From a bacterium (lineage in GTDB: Bacteria; Patescibacteriota; Minisyncoccia; Minisyncoccales; UBA10102), in contig JAUYJR010000056.1 of NCBI GenBank assembly GCA_030699255.1, positions 1 to 6,907 on the forward strand: a stretch of 6,907 bases of DNA, read 5' to 3'. Positions within the stretch are counted from its first letter, which is position 1; each line of letters begins with the position of its first letter. The notes under the pieces were generated by a model that did no database searches, was not told the origin of the DNA, and was given only the letters and a program-made list of their open reading frames with translations. This document shows positions 1 through 5,728 of this stretch, in pieces. Both the position numbers and the translations under genes were made by a program.

Positions 1-3000
1 CAATGATTCTGCTCAAAGGTATTTCCTATAATTTCCGGTATGCCACCGGAACCCCATATAAGGATGCCTCTGCTATTATTAATAAAGGTAGAATTCAAGA
101 TTTGTGGGCTTCCACCGTTTACCACAATTCCAGGAGTTGAAAGTCCGGCATTCGCCCCCTCTATATGCACATTCTCAATAAGAGAGCCCGAATCCTTGAG
201 GTATATCTTTCCTCCAGACAAACTTTCCTCAATGAGGGAATCCTTTAAAGTGATGCTCGCTTGCTCTACCGTAATAGCGGCTTTCCATGTGCCTACTGTA
301 TCGTGGGCCGCCCCCTCTATATAAACATGCTCAAGGATAGTTCCTGTACTTTCCGGGAACACCCTGATTCCTTTCCACGAAGCTTCGGAAGTAAACGTAA
401 TAATGGCGTCTTCGCTTCCCTCGGCAAGAAGCGTTCCGTAAATATCAAAGAAGCTGCCCGGCAATTGGCTAAATATAAGCGATACACCAGGTTCCACGGT
501 AAGTGTTTTACTTTCTGGAATCGTTATCCCAAACTGTGAAACCTCGTATGGGCTTCCAATCAAGGGGAGTTCAATAATATCAAATTCATCAAACGGAATC
601 TTAGAGGAAACAATGGGAGTTGTTTCGTATGAGACACTATTTCTACTTCTTGGCGTGCCGTTTATTGGATTACCATCTGCATCCTCCCCATTGCGCACCA
701 CAATAATATTGCTGTGCCAATTGGCGGGATCTGACCCCGATTTTTCAGCATCAATACGTTCCATGGAAATACGCCCCTCTTTCTTGCCAGCAAACCAACC
801 ACTTGAAGCGTTTACCCAGTCAGTTAGCGCTCCTTCACTATTGTAGAGCCGCAAGTTTTCTCCCGCGTCCTCTAGGGCACCAGTATAAACCAGGTCTGCT
901 GTTATATCTGAAACGGTCTCATTGTTTGTGCGCTCTAGCAAGAAAAACCCTCCGGCAGATATTGTTCCCTGAAGATTAATGCTTGGAGTTCCGTCTTCTG
1001 CTTCTAGTTTCCATCCTGAAAGATCCACGGGAGTACTTCCGGGATTGTAGAGTTCAATCCATTCATCGGCAGTGGAAACATTTGTCCCCATCCAGGTAAT
1101 CTCGTTTATAACCACTGTCTTTGGCAAATCTGCGGATAGCTCAAGTGTTTCTGTTGCGCTTGCATTCCCCGCATTATCTTCCGCGTAAAGAGAAAAGAGA
1201 TAGCGCACGCCGTCTTGCGTGGAAATAGTCGCGGTCTCAGCGGAAACATCAAAAGAGAGAATGCCTCCCACGCCCGCATTCCACTCCTGAAACCCCTCTC
1301 CTTCCCAAAAAGAAAGAAAAGCTCCCTCTTGCGCGGGAGCGGTTTCGTATTGCAGGAATGTTTTGCTCACACCGCTCGCGGGAGCTTCGTCTACAGGATC
1401 GTATGCGTTCCAAGAAAGCACAAATGTTCCGTCGTTTTGGTTTTCCGCGGAAAAGAACGATATCTGAGGCGGGGTTTCATCTGTCGGGTTTTCTTCTTCT
1501 ACCTCCTGTTCTTCCTCTATTTCGTCTTCCTGTTCCTCTGGTTCGTTCTCCTGGTTCGAGGATTCTACAGATACATACGCACACCCCTGTTCCTTAATAT
1601 CTCCGAGCCGTACAGCCGCAATGCCGGTGATACGAATAAGATCATCTATCGAACTAAAAGGCCGCTTGCTGACAAGGTCCTCGGCGCGAGTATCGGTAAT
1701 ATGAGAAATCTTTAAGAGATCCTCAAAAGAAGCGCTATTAACGTCTATTGAAGCTGGTTCACAGGCGGCAGTATCTTCTTCCTCTCCCGCTTCTTCCTCC
1801 GAGGAGAGCGAAGCGTCTTCCCCATGAGAAGAACTGCCTCCTCCACCGGTAAACACCTGCTTTTGGAATGGCTGAAAACTTGCGTCTTGCACGTCTGCCG
1901 CGCACGCCAATCCCTGCGCTTTTATGTTTTGTACCGAAATATTCCCTATTCCAGAAACCCGCGCAAGCTCGTCAAGAGAGGAAAACAGTTCTCCTTCACG
2001 CTCATCAATAATCCTTTGAGCAAGGGTGGAGCCAACCCCCGTGAGCTCCTGCAGGTCCACAAATGTAGCGGTGTTCACATTGATTTGCCCGGAAACACAT
2101 CCAGTAAATTGTTTTTCCGCCTTCTTCTCGTCTCGTACTTCTACAAGCACCTCCTCAGCTGCGGTATCTTCTACTAATGCCTCCTTAACCACAACATCTT
2201 CTACCGACTTTTCTTCTTGACTATCGTTCTCTACACTCTTTTGCTGAGAGCTTTCTTGAACAACTTCCTCCTGTGAAAAACTTGACCGGGACAAGTTTTC
2301 CACAGGAGCAATCACTAACTCTGGCAGCTCTTCCGAGCTGTTGGCCTCTTCTACTGTCGATTCTCTTTCCACGATATACCGACCGCTATCTGTTTCTACA
2401 ATAAAACCTTCACTAGCTACAGCTCCACCAAATTGCGCAATAAAAGAACTCACTTGCTCCACAAGATTCCTGCCGGCATTTGCAAAATCTATGATCTTTT
2501 GTCCAGCATTATTGCTTATGATTTGCACGGTGCCTCCGATTTTTTCAATCATCGCAAGGATATCTATAACTTTTCGCTTTTGCTTTTCTAGCGGGTATGG
2601 GAGCTCAGCTGACAACTCTAACCGCGGCACCTCCTCGGGGAATTCAATGTTCACCGTCATTCTTTTTTCGTTCTGGTCTACCATCCATCCAAGAGCAATC
2701 TCCTCAACTTGTGTCTCAATGGTGACAACGAAGGGACGAACCTGACCATTCACCAAAGATCTATCAGAAAAAAATGGTCTACCTGTCGATAAATCTCCCC
2801 AAGGACTACCAGGATCAAAACTATTTGACGAGTAGAATTGCACGACAAGTTCCCCCTTCTTATCCCCCAGTTTTTGAAATACCATCAAATATTGGAATGT
2901 CGCTCCCGTTTTTTTGTCTGTGAGTTCCCCGCTTGCGGTTTTGACTTCATGCCCGAGCAACCACTCCATTCCCCGTTTATTTGCTTCTTTTATTGTGAGT

Positions 3001-3353
3001 TTCTCAAGTTCTCCAATAAGCTCCTTGGTTGTGGCCTCGGATATTTTTTGAACAATACCCGCAATCTTTATTGCGACTTCGATTGACTCTGTTCCAATAA
3101 ACCATGGTAAAAACTGAAGGAATTCCTGATTGACAGCTCCACGAAGAGTAAAAATGACCGCTTGCTCCTCTCCGGTCAAATCGGTAAATCGCAACACATT
3201 TTGGTTTGTAAACTGAGAGGGTAGTCTTTTTAGTAAGCTCCACGCTTCTGATTGCGACAATAGTAAGTCGCCTGACTCCTGCTGAGCCGTAACATTAAAG
3301 GGTACGAAAGAGAATGCGAGAAAGAAAAGGAGTGTCGTTATTTTTCTTCGCAT
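1..3353 (-). CDS. Giant exported multidomain protein: tandem ComEA-type HhH, Ig-like, lamin-tail and beta-helix domains (partial, C-terminus off window)
   Basis: I read one open frame without a stop from the ATG at 3353 to the window edge: 1117 codons plus two bases. Residues 1-24 look like a signal peptide (MRRK, hydrophobic core, cut near TAQ|QES). Residues 25-330 are unrecognised. Residues 330-417 are an acidic Glu/Ser/Val linker. HhH module 1 spans about 419-484 (starts INVNTATFVDL; hairpins GVG and GIG), followed by a Gly/Ser/Glu linker, then HhH module 2 at 531-591 (IDVNSASFEDL). A second Glu-rich linker precedes an Ig/FnIII-like domain (about 627-742) and a lamin-tail domain (about 745-905; VVINEITW, DEWIELYNP, DLSGWKL). 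From about 930 the pattern is a right-handed parallel beta-helix (VEPGV, GTLLAEGS, ITFTS, WKGI). It is probably secreted or surface-bound. ComEA-type HhH domains bind DNA without sequence specificity, so extracellular DNA binding is a reasonable inference. The start lies 13 bp after the upstream stop, with no clear Shine-Dalgarno. A C-terminal anchor cannot be assessed. Confidence 0.93.
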   Translation of the reverse strand, partial: MRRKITTLLFFLAFSFVPFNVTAQQESGDLLLSQSEAWSLLKRLPSQFTNQNVLRFTDLTGEEQAVIFTLRGAVNQEFLQFLPWFIGTESIEVAIKIAGIVQKISEATTKELIGELEKLTIKEANKRGMEWLLGHEVKTASGELTDKKTGATFQYLMVFQKLGDKKGELVVQFYSSNSFDPGSPWGDLSTGRPFFSDRSLVNGQVRPFVVTIETQVEEIALGWMVDQNEKRMTVNIEFPEEVPRLELSAELPYPLEKQKRKVIDILAMIEKIGGTVQIISNNAGQKIIDFANAGRNLVEQVSSFIAQFGGAVASEGFIVETDSGRYIVERESTVEEANSSEELPELVIAPVENLSRSSFSQEEVVQESSQQKSVENDSQEEKSVEDVVVKEALVEDTAAEEVLVEVRDEKKAEKQFTGCVSGQINVNTATFVDLQELTGVGSTLAQRIIDEREGELFSSLDELARVSGIGNISVQNIKAQGLACAADVQDASFQPFQKQVFTGGGGSSSHGEDASLSSEEEAGEEEDTAACEPASIDVNSASFEDLLKISHITDTRAEDLVSKRPFSSIDDLIRITGIAAVRLGDIKEQGCAYVSVESSNQENEPEEQEDEIEEEQEVEEENPTDETPPQISFFSAENQNDGTFVLSWNAYDPVDEAPASGVSKTFLQYETAPAQEGAFLSFWEGEGFQEWNAGVGGILSFDVSAETATISTQDGVRYLFSLYAEDNAGNASATETLELSADLPKTVVINEITWMGTNVSTADEWIELYNPGSTPVDLSGWKLEAEDGTPSINLQGTISAGGFFLLERTNNETVSDITADLVYTGALEDAGENLRLYNSEGALTDWVNASSGWFAGKKEGRISMERIDAEKSGSDPANWHSNIIVVRNGEDADGNPINGTPRSRNSVSYETTPIVSSKIPFDEFDIIELPLIGSPYEVSQFGITIPESKTLTVEPGVSLIFSQLPGSFFDIYGTLLAEGSEDAIITFTSEASWKGIRVFPESTGTILEHVYIEGAAHDTVGTWKAAITVEQASITLKDSLIEESLSGGKIYLKDSGSLIENVHIEGANAGLSTPGIVVNGGSPQILNSTFINNSRGILIWGSGGIPEIIGNTFEQNH
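154..322 (-). repeat. Beta-helix coil repeat with a 13-bp exact DNA repeat
   Basis: The 13-mer GCCCCCTCTATAT occurs at 154-166 and 310-322, 156 bp (52 codons) apart and in frame. It encodes the IEGA parts of two related stretches, LEHVYIEGA (I1012) and IENVHIEGA (I1064), in the beta-helix domain of the giant protein. The repeats fit successive coils of a parallel beta-helix; the shared DNA suggests fairly recent internal duplication or strong codon constraint. Confidence 0.6.
1581..2099 (-). repeat. Two ComEA-like HhH modules within the giant protein, each bracketed by a cysteine pair
   Basis: This is a protein-level repeat inside the giant gene. Module 1 runs from C419 to C484 and module 2 from C531 to C591. 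Both open with an I(N/D)VN(T/S)A(T/S)F motif, five residues after the first cysteine, and both close with an IK(A/E)QG motif just before the second cysteine. Module 1 keeps the classic hairpins (TGVGSTLAQRI and SGIGNISVQNI). In module 2 the equivalent positions read SHITDTRAEDL and TGIAAVRLGDI, so the glycine hairpins are partly lost. The modules are separated by a 46-residue Gly/Ser/Glu linker. Confidence 0.88.
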
Positions 3354-3354
3354 G

Positions 3355-3371
3355 CCTAGGCGCAAGCTAGG
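3355..3371 (-). other. Small inverted repeat spanning the stop/start junction of the surface gene pair
   Basis: On the minus strand CCTAG, a 7-base loop, then CTAGG form a 5-bp stem that overlaps the TAG stop of the PsbP-like gene and ends one base before the ATG of the giant gene. An alternative fold is the 8-bp palindrome GCCTAGGC at 3354-3361. It could mask the ribosome entry site and couple translation of the two genes. It is short, so chance is possible. Confidence 0.3.
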
Positions 3372-3978
3372 TGATAACAAAGGAACTCAAGAGATTCTCG
3401 AATGTAGAAAAGCAGTGCTCCGCTTGAGACGTACTACTGATAAGCAAGATATCCTCTTCATTCATTGGTATCTGTACAAAGATCTCAGTACCAAACCACT
3501 CGATGATCTGTTTTAGTGCTTTATAACCACCCACAACAATAACTTCTTGGTCCTCAAGCAGATTGCCTTCTATACTGGCCCTAAGGATGGAAACCTCAGT
3601 GGGATCTGGATCGTTCTTAAGCGCAACAACAACTGCACACCCTTCTTCCAGTACTACCTGTCCTTCAAATGGGCGTGCATCTGGGCTTGTCATTTCAAGT
3701 AAAAACTTCTGGGGTTCGTACTCCTTGATTTCCGCACTCCACTCCTTAGGCACAACAAAACTAAAACCAGCTTCCTCATTTTTTACAATGGTCTGGCCAT
3801 TTTCTTCAGAAATCTGGTAATCCGCACTCCAGCGGGTTGGTTCAAACACAAACTCTTCTTCCTCGTTTAGATCCAGACCCATAGTCTGCCAAGAAATATA
3901 AAGTCCTCCCAAAAGGAGGAGCACCACTGCCAAAATTATCTCAACGCGCCCCACTTTCCGCATTCCAAATATTTTCAT
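3367..3978 (-). CDS. Single-pass membrane protein with PsbP-like extracytoplasmic domain
   Basis: This is a 203-residue protein. Residues 1-11 are basic, residues 12-29 form one hydrophobic helix (IILAVVLLLLGGLYISW region), and the rest should face outside. An acidic stretch (NEEEEF, 39-43) follows the helix. From about residue 62 the sequence has the look of PsbP-like or related small exported domains: VKNEEAGFSFVVPKEWS, a long beta-rich middle, and an ending FSTFENLLSSF. Two cysteines, C114 and C189, could form a disulfide. No catalytic motif is visible. It ends 13 bp before the giant surface protein gene and is probably cotranscribed with it, so it may help export, anchor or fold that protein (inference). 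The ATG at 3978 lacks a Shine-Dalgarno; an in-frame ATG at 3963 (residue 6) would keep the helix and is a possible alternative. The family call rests on sequence pattern only. Confidence 0.85.
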   Translation of the reverse strand: MKIFGMRKVGRVEIILAVVLLLLGGLYISWQTMGLDLNEEEEFVFEPTRWSADYQISEENGQTIVKNEEAGFSFVVPKEWSAEIKEYEPQKFLLEMTSPDARPFEGQVVLEEGCAVVVALKNDPDPTEVSILRASIEGNLLEDQEVIVVGGYKALKQIIEWFGTEIFVQIPMNEEDILLISSTSQAEHCFSTFENLLSSFVIT

Positions 3979-3987
3979 AGGTTAAAA

Positions 3988-4002
3988 CTTAATCGGATTA
4001 AG
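3988..4002. promoter_or_regulatory. 15-bp palindrome just upstream of the PsbP-like gene
   Basis: CTTAATC-G-GATTAAG is a perfect inverted repeat with 7-bp arms, centred at 3995, ending 10 bp before the ATG at 3978. As DNA it looks like an operator for a dimeric regulator. As RNA (minus strand) it can fold as a 6-bp stem with a 3-base loop followed by UUUU, which would place a weak terminator-like hairpin right at the start codon. Confidence 0.45.
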
Positions 4003-4009
4003 GCCTACC

Positions 4010-4018
4010 TGTGGATAA
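4010..4018 (-). promoter_or_regulatory. Perfect DnaA box (TTATCCACA), copy 1
   Basis: The minus strand reads TTATCCACA, an exact match to the consensus TTATNCACA. It sits within a 12-bp sequence (GTTATCCACAGG on the minus strand, 4008-4019) repeated exactly at 4130-4141 in the same orientation. Binding by DnaA is inferred from the motif. Confidence 0.55.
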
Positions 4019-4025
4019 CCCATTC

Positions 4026-4052
4026 GGGTCTGAATACCTATCAGGGTCTGAA
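4026..4052. repeat. 9-bp direct repeat GGGTCTGAA, 18-bp period
   Basis: GGGTCTGAA occurs at 4026-4034 and again at 4044-4052. The 18-bp centre-to-centre spacing is near two helical turns, which would put both copies on about the same face of the DNA. It lies upstream of the PsbP-like gene and could be a regulator site; no convincing -35/-10 pair is seen beside it. Confidence 0.4.
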
Positions 4053-4076
4053 CGACTTAGTTCGGTCAAGGCAAAC

Positions 4077-4100
4077 AAAAAAGCACAATTTTAATTGTAC
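4077..4100 (-). terminator. AT-rich intrinsic terminator downstream of the TPM gene
   Basis: On the minus strand GTACAAT, loop TAAA, then ATTGTGC make a 7-bp stem (with one G-U pair), followed directly by TTTTTT (4082-4077). The T-run is on the minus-strand 3' side only, so it serves leftward transcripts, most likely the NYN-TPM unit that ends 112 bp upstream. The stem is AU-rich and may terminate only partly. The core ACAATT-AA-AATTGT is also a perfect DNA palindrome. Confidence 0.6.
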
Positions 4101-4131
4101 CCTGTCAAGAACCGCCCGCAACCCTTCCCCC

Positions 4132-4140
4132 TGTGGATAA
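4132..4140 (-). promoter_or_regulatory. Perfect DnaA box (TTATCCACA), copy 2
   Basis: This is the second exact TTATCCACA on the minus strand, 122 bp from the first and in the same orientation. Flanking bases are shared as well, giving a 12-bp direct repeat (4130-4141). The two boxes flank the AT-rich palindrome at 4083-4100. Confidence 0.55.
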
Positions 4141-4182
4141 CTAAATGGCATGTAGGAGGAGCCTGTTAGGAGTTAAACCTTT

Positions 4183-4203
4183 GTGCTTACCCTGGGTAAG
4201 CAC
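4183..4203 (-). other. 9-bp hairpin directly after the TPM stop codon
   Basis: GTGCTTACC, loop of three, GGTAAGCAC is a perfect 9-bp inverted repeat lying 8 bp past the TAA of the TPM gene. No T-run follows on either strand, so it is not a standard intrinsic terminator. It may stabilise the 3' end of the mRNA or be a protein-binding palindrome. Confidence 0.5.
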
Positions 4204-4211
4204 AGCACATG

Positions 4212-4952
4212 TTACCACCGGCCCGTAGCTCCCCCTCCGGAAGATCTACCGCCCCCAAATCCACTTCGCAACATTCCAAAGAGAAGCTTCTTCAACACGA
4301 CAAAGAGCAGAGTACCCGCTAGAGCAAGAAATGCCCAGCCCCACCCCTTTTTACCTGATCGCAACAAGGAAATTCCTACCAGTCCGGAAATGACGCTTAA
4401 GATACCAAGCAGAATATGAAGTTGGTAATAAACATACCAAGGCACCGGCTTGGTTATCTCCTCTATGATTGCTCTTGATCCCTCGTAAATTCCCCGACTA
4501 TACGCGCTTTCTTGAAACCATGGAAGCATTTCTTCTTCAATGATTGCAGCCATGAGCGAGTTATATCGAGAAGAATACCCTTCTCCAAGTTCAACCCGTA
4601 CAGCCCTGTCATGCACCGCAACAAGTATAAGGACGCCGTTGTTCTCATCTCGATGCCCTATGCCCCAATAGTTAAACAAACTTGTTGCAAAGTTCTCAAT
4701 TGTACCATCTCCCGTGTTGTATTCTTCCGTGGAATTTATAGTCACCACCACCATTTCTATGCCAGTTTGATACTCAAGGGATCTGAGATTCTGTTGTATT
4801 CTTTCTCCATCAGGAGTAGAAACAACCCCGGCAAAATCATTAACGTAGTCGTCAATTGCCTCCGGATAGAATGCAAACGCAGTGTTAACTCCAGCAACGC
4901 TCCCCGCAAGAACGGAGAAAAAAGTGGTAGTAAGCAGTACAAATACTTTCAT
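4212..4952 (-). CDS. Exported TPM-domain membrane protein with Gly-rich tail
   Basis: From the ATG at 4952 this is 246 residues. Residues 1-27 are a clear signal peptide ending in NTAFA|FYP. Residues about 32-165 match the TPM (TLP18.3/Psb32/MOLO-1) domain: DYVNDFAGVVS at the start, TGIEMVVVTI, then WGIGHRDENNGVLILVA and a VRVELGEGY motif. Two hydrophobic segments follow (about 178-197 and 204-222). The C-terminus is a Gly/Ser/Arg tail (SGFGGGRSSGGGATGRW), typical of YgcG-type proteins. The domain should lie outside the cytoplasmic membrane; its biochemical role in bacteria is poorly known. The frame is also open to a TTG at 4997 that overlaps the NYN stop, but that adds a polar stretch ahead of the signal peptide and has no Shine-Dalgarno, so I chose 4952. 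The 37-bp gap after the NYN gene, with no clear promoter, suggests cotranscription. Confidence 0.92.
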   Translation of the reverse strand: MKVFVLLTTTFFSVLAGSVAGVNTAFAFYPEAIDDYVNDFAGVVSTPDGERIQQNLRSLEYQTGIEMVVVTINSTEEYNTGDGTIENFATSLFNYWGIGHRDENNGVLILVAVHDRAVRVELGEGYSSRYNSLMAAIIEEEMLPWFQESAYSRGIYEGSRAIIEEITKPVPWYVYYQLHILLGILSVISGLVGISLLRSGKKGWGWAFLALAGTLLFVVLKKLLFGMLRSGFGGGRSSGGGATGRW

Positions 4953-4989
4953 AGTAATACCGTTGGCGTATAAAGCTTTGAGATGAAGT

Positions 4990-5589
4990 TTATCCAACGG
5001 ACAGTTTCGGAGACAGGTAATTTAGTACTTCGGAATTACGGATAAGAATTCCTCGATTTGTGGTATATAGCAGTCCCTTATTAGGATCCAACTCAAAACC
5101 CAAATAGATACATTCCACACCTCTTCTTTTTAAGATCTTAATAGCGGGCTGCAAATCAGAATCAGAGCTTCCAATTATAGCAACCTTTAACGCTCCCTCG
5201 TATGCAGCTTCAACCATATCCACAGCCATACGAACATCTACCCCTTTCTCTTTAAAAATCACTCTTTCTTTCCCATTTTCACTTACTACATTTCCTCTCA
5301 CCCTTCCTCCGTATACAAATTGAAACCCATTACTTTCTAAGGACTTCTTCATCAGCCTTTGTTCCTCAATCAACTGTTTCGACTTCTCTTGACTAAGGGG
5401 ATGATTTCCCAATCTTGCTGTATAAAATATCTTCTTGTCAATAGGAATATTCTTAAGTACCTGATCCAGAAGTCCTCCAAAATTGTATTCATACCAAAGG
5501 GGCCTTTCTTTCCCTTCTTTTTCAAAGACGACCTTCAATTTGTTCTTGAAGTTTTCGCTGTCGATAAATAGGGTAGTCGCCATAATCAT
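4990..5589 (-). CDS. NYN-domain (LabA/DUF88, PIN-like) putative ribonuclease
   Basis: From the ATG at 5589 this is 199 residues, the usual size for a stand-alone NYN protein. The acidic residues expected of this PIN-like nuclease fold are in place: D10 in LFIDSENF (with N13), D118 and D124 in KGVDVRMAVDMV, and D143/D145 in IIGSSDSDLQPAI. These normally bind a metal ion for RNA cleavage. There is no signal peptide, so it should act in the cytoplasm. The RNA substrate is unknown. Three nearby starts exist: TTG 5592, ATG 5589 and ATG 5583. I chose 5589 because GTAGGG lies seven bases upstream; that site is inside the 3' arm of a terminator-like hairpin. A near-consensus promoter lies at 5640-5668. 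The TPM gene follows 37 bp after the stop. Confidence 0.9.
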   Translation of the reverse strand: MIMATTLFIDSENFKNKLKVVFEKEGKERPLWYEYNFGGLLDQVLKNIPIDKKIFYTARLGNHPLSQEKSKQLIEEQRLMKKSLESNGFQFVYGGRVRGNVVSENGKERVIFKEKGVDVRMAVDMVEAAYEGALKVAIIGSSDSDLQPAIKILKRRGVECIYLGFELDPNKGLLYTTNRGILIRNSEVLNYLSPKLSVG

Positions 5590-5590
5590 C

Positions 5591-5626
5591 AAAAAACCCT
5601 ACTGGACCCGGAAGGGTTGAGTAGGG
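5591..5626 (-). terminator. Intrinsic terminator or attenuator immediately before the NYN start codon
   Basis: On the minus strand CCCTACT (5626-5620) pairs with AGTAGGG (5603-5597). Inside, after a 2x2 internal loop, ACCC pairs with GGGT across a TTCC tetraloop. TTTTTT (5596-5591) follows at once, and the ATG is two bases further on. The T-run is only on the minus-strand 3' side. It lies downstream of the promoter at 5640-5668, so a transcript from that promoter would meet the hairpin after about 7 nt and could end at about 43 nt. The 3' arm holds the likely Shine-Dalgarno. It may act as an attenuator, a translation switch or the end of a tiny RNA; it could also simply stop read-through from upstream genes. 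Confidence 0.75.
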
Positions 5627-5639
5627 CGGTGATGGTTTC

Positions 5640-5668
5640 ATTATACATACGACAAGATAACGAGTCAA
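5640..5668 (-). promoter_or_regulatory. Near-consensus sigma-70-type promoter for the NYN-TPM unit
   Basis: On the minus strand TTGACT (5668-5663), a 17-bp spacer and TATAAT (5645-5640) give five of six and six of six matches to the housekeeping consensus with ideal spacing. The start would be the A near 5633, leaving a leader of about 44 nt almost wholly taken up by the hairpin at 5591-5626. Confidence 0.8.
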
Positions 5669-5719
5669 GAGCATGCTCCCTGGAAAGAACCCACTTCCCT
5701 TATGCGGCTTTTCGTGCGG

Positions 5720-5728
5720 ATTGTACCA
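5720..5728 (-). promoter_or_regulatory. Possible second, extended -10 promoter upstream of NYN
   Basis: The minus strand reads TG-G-TACAAT (5728-5720), an extended -10 element with one mismatch to TATAAT. A poor -35 (TTGGCG) lies 18 bp upstream. A start near 5713 would give a leader of about 124 nt before the NYN gene. This is much weaker than the promoter at 5640-5668. Confidence 0.3.

Noticed and set aside
1215..1715. Plus-strand open frame of 166 codons opposite the giant gene
   Set aside because: It lies antisense to the HhH-2, linker and Ig-like coding region, has a low-complexity Phe/Leu-rich translation that mirrors the Glu-rich linker, and shows no family motif.
2341..2745. Plus-strand open frame of 134 codons
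   Set aside because: It is antisense to the N-terminal region of the giant gene, which is open without a stop from signal peptide to beta-helix in one frame.
4080..4108. TTGACA at 4108-4103 as the -35 of a promoter for the PsbP-like gene
   Set aside because: At 16-18 bp spacing the -10 position reads GTGCTT, TGCTTT or GCTTTT, and a terminator lies directly downstream. TACAAT at 4099-4094 has only a poor -35 (TTGCGG).
4512..4973. Plus-strand open frame of 153 codons
   Set aside because: It is the shadow of the TPM gene, whose signal peptide, domain and Gly-rich tail are all recognisable on the minus strand.
4953..4997. TTG start extending the TPM protein by 15 residues and overlapping the NYN stop
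   Set aside because: The added residues precede a normal signal peptide, no Shine-Dalgarno supports the TTG, and the ATG at 4952 gives a standard exported protein.
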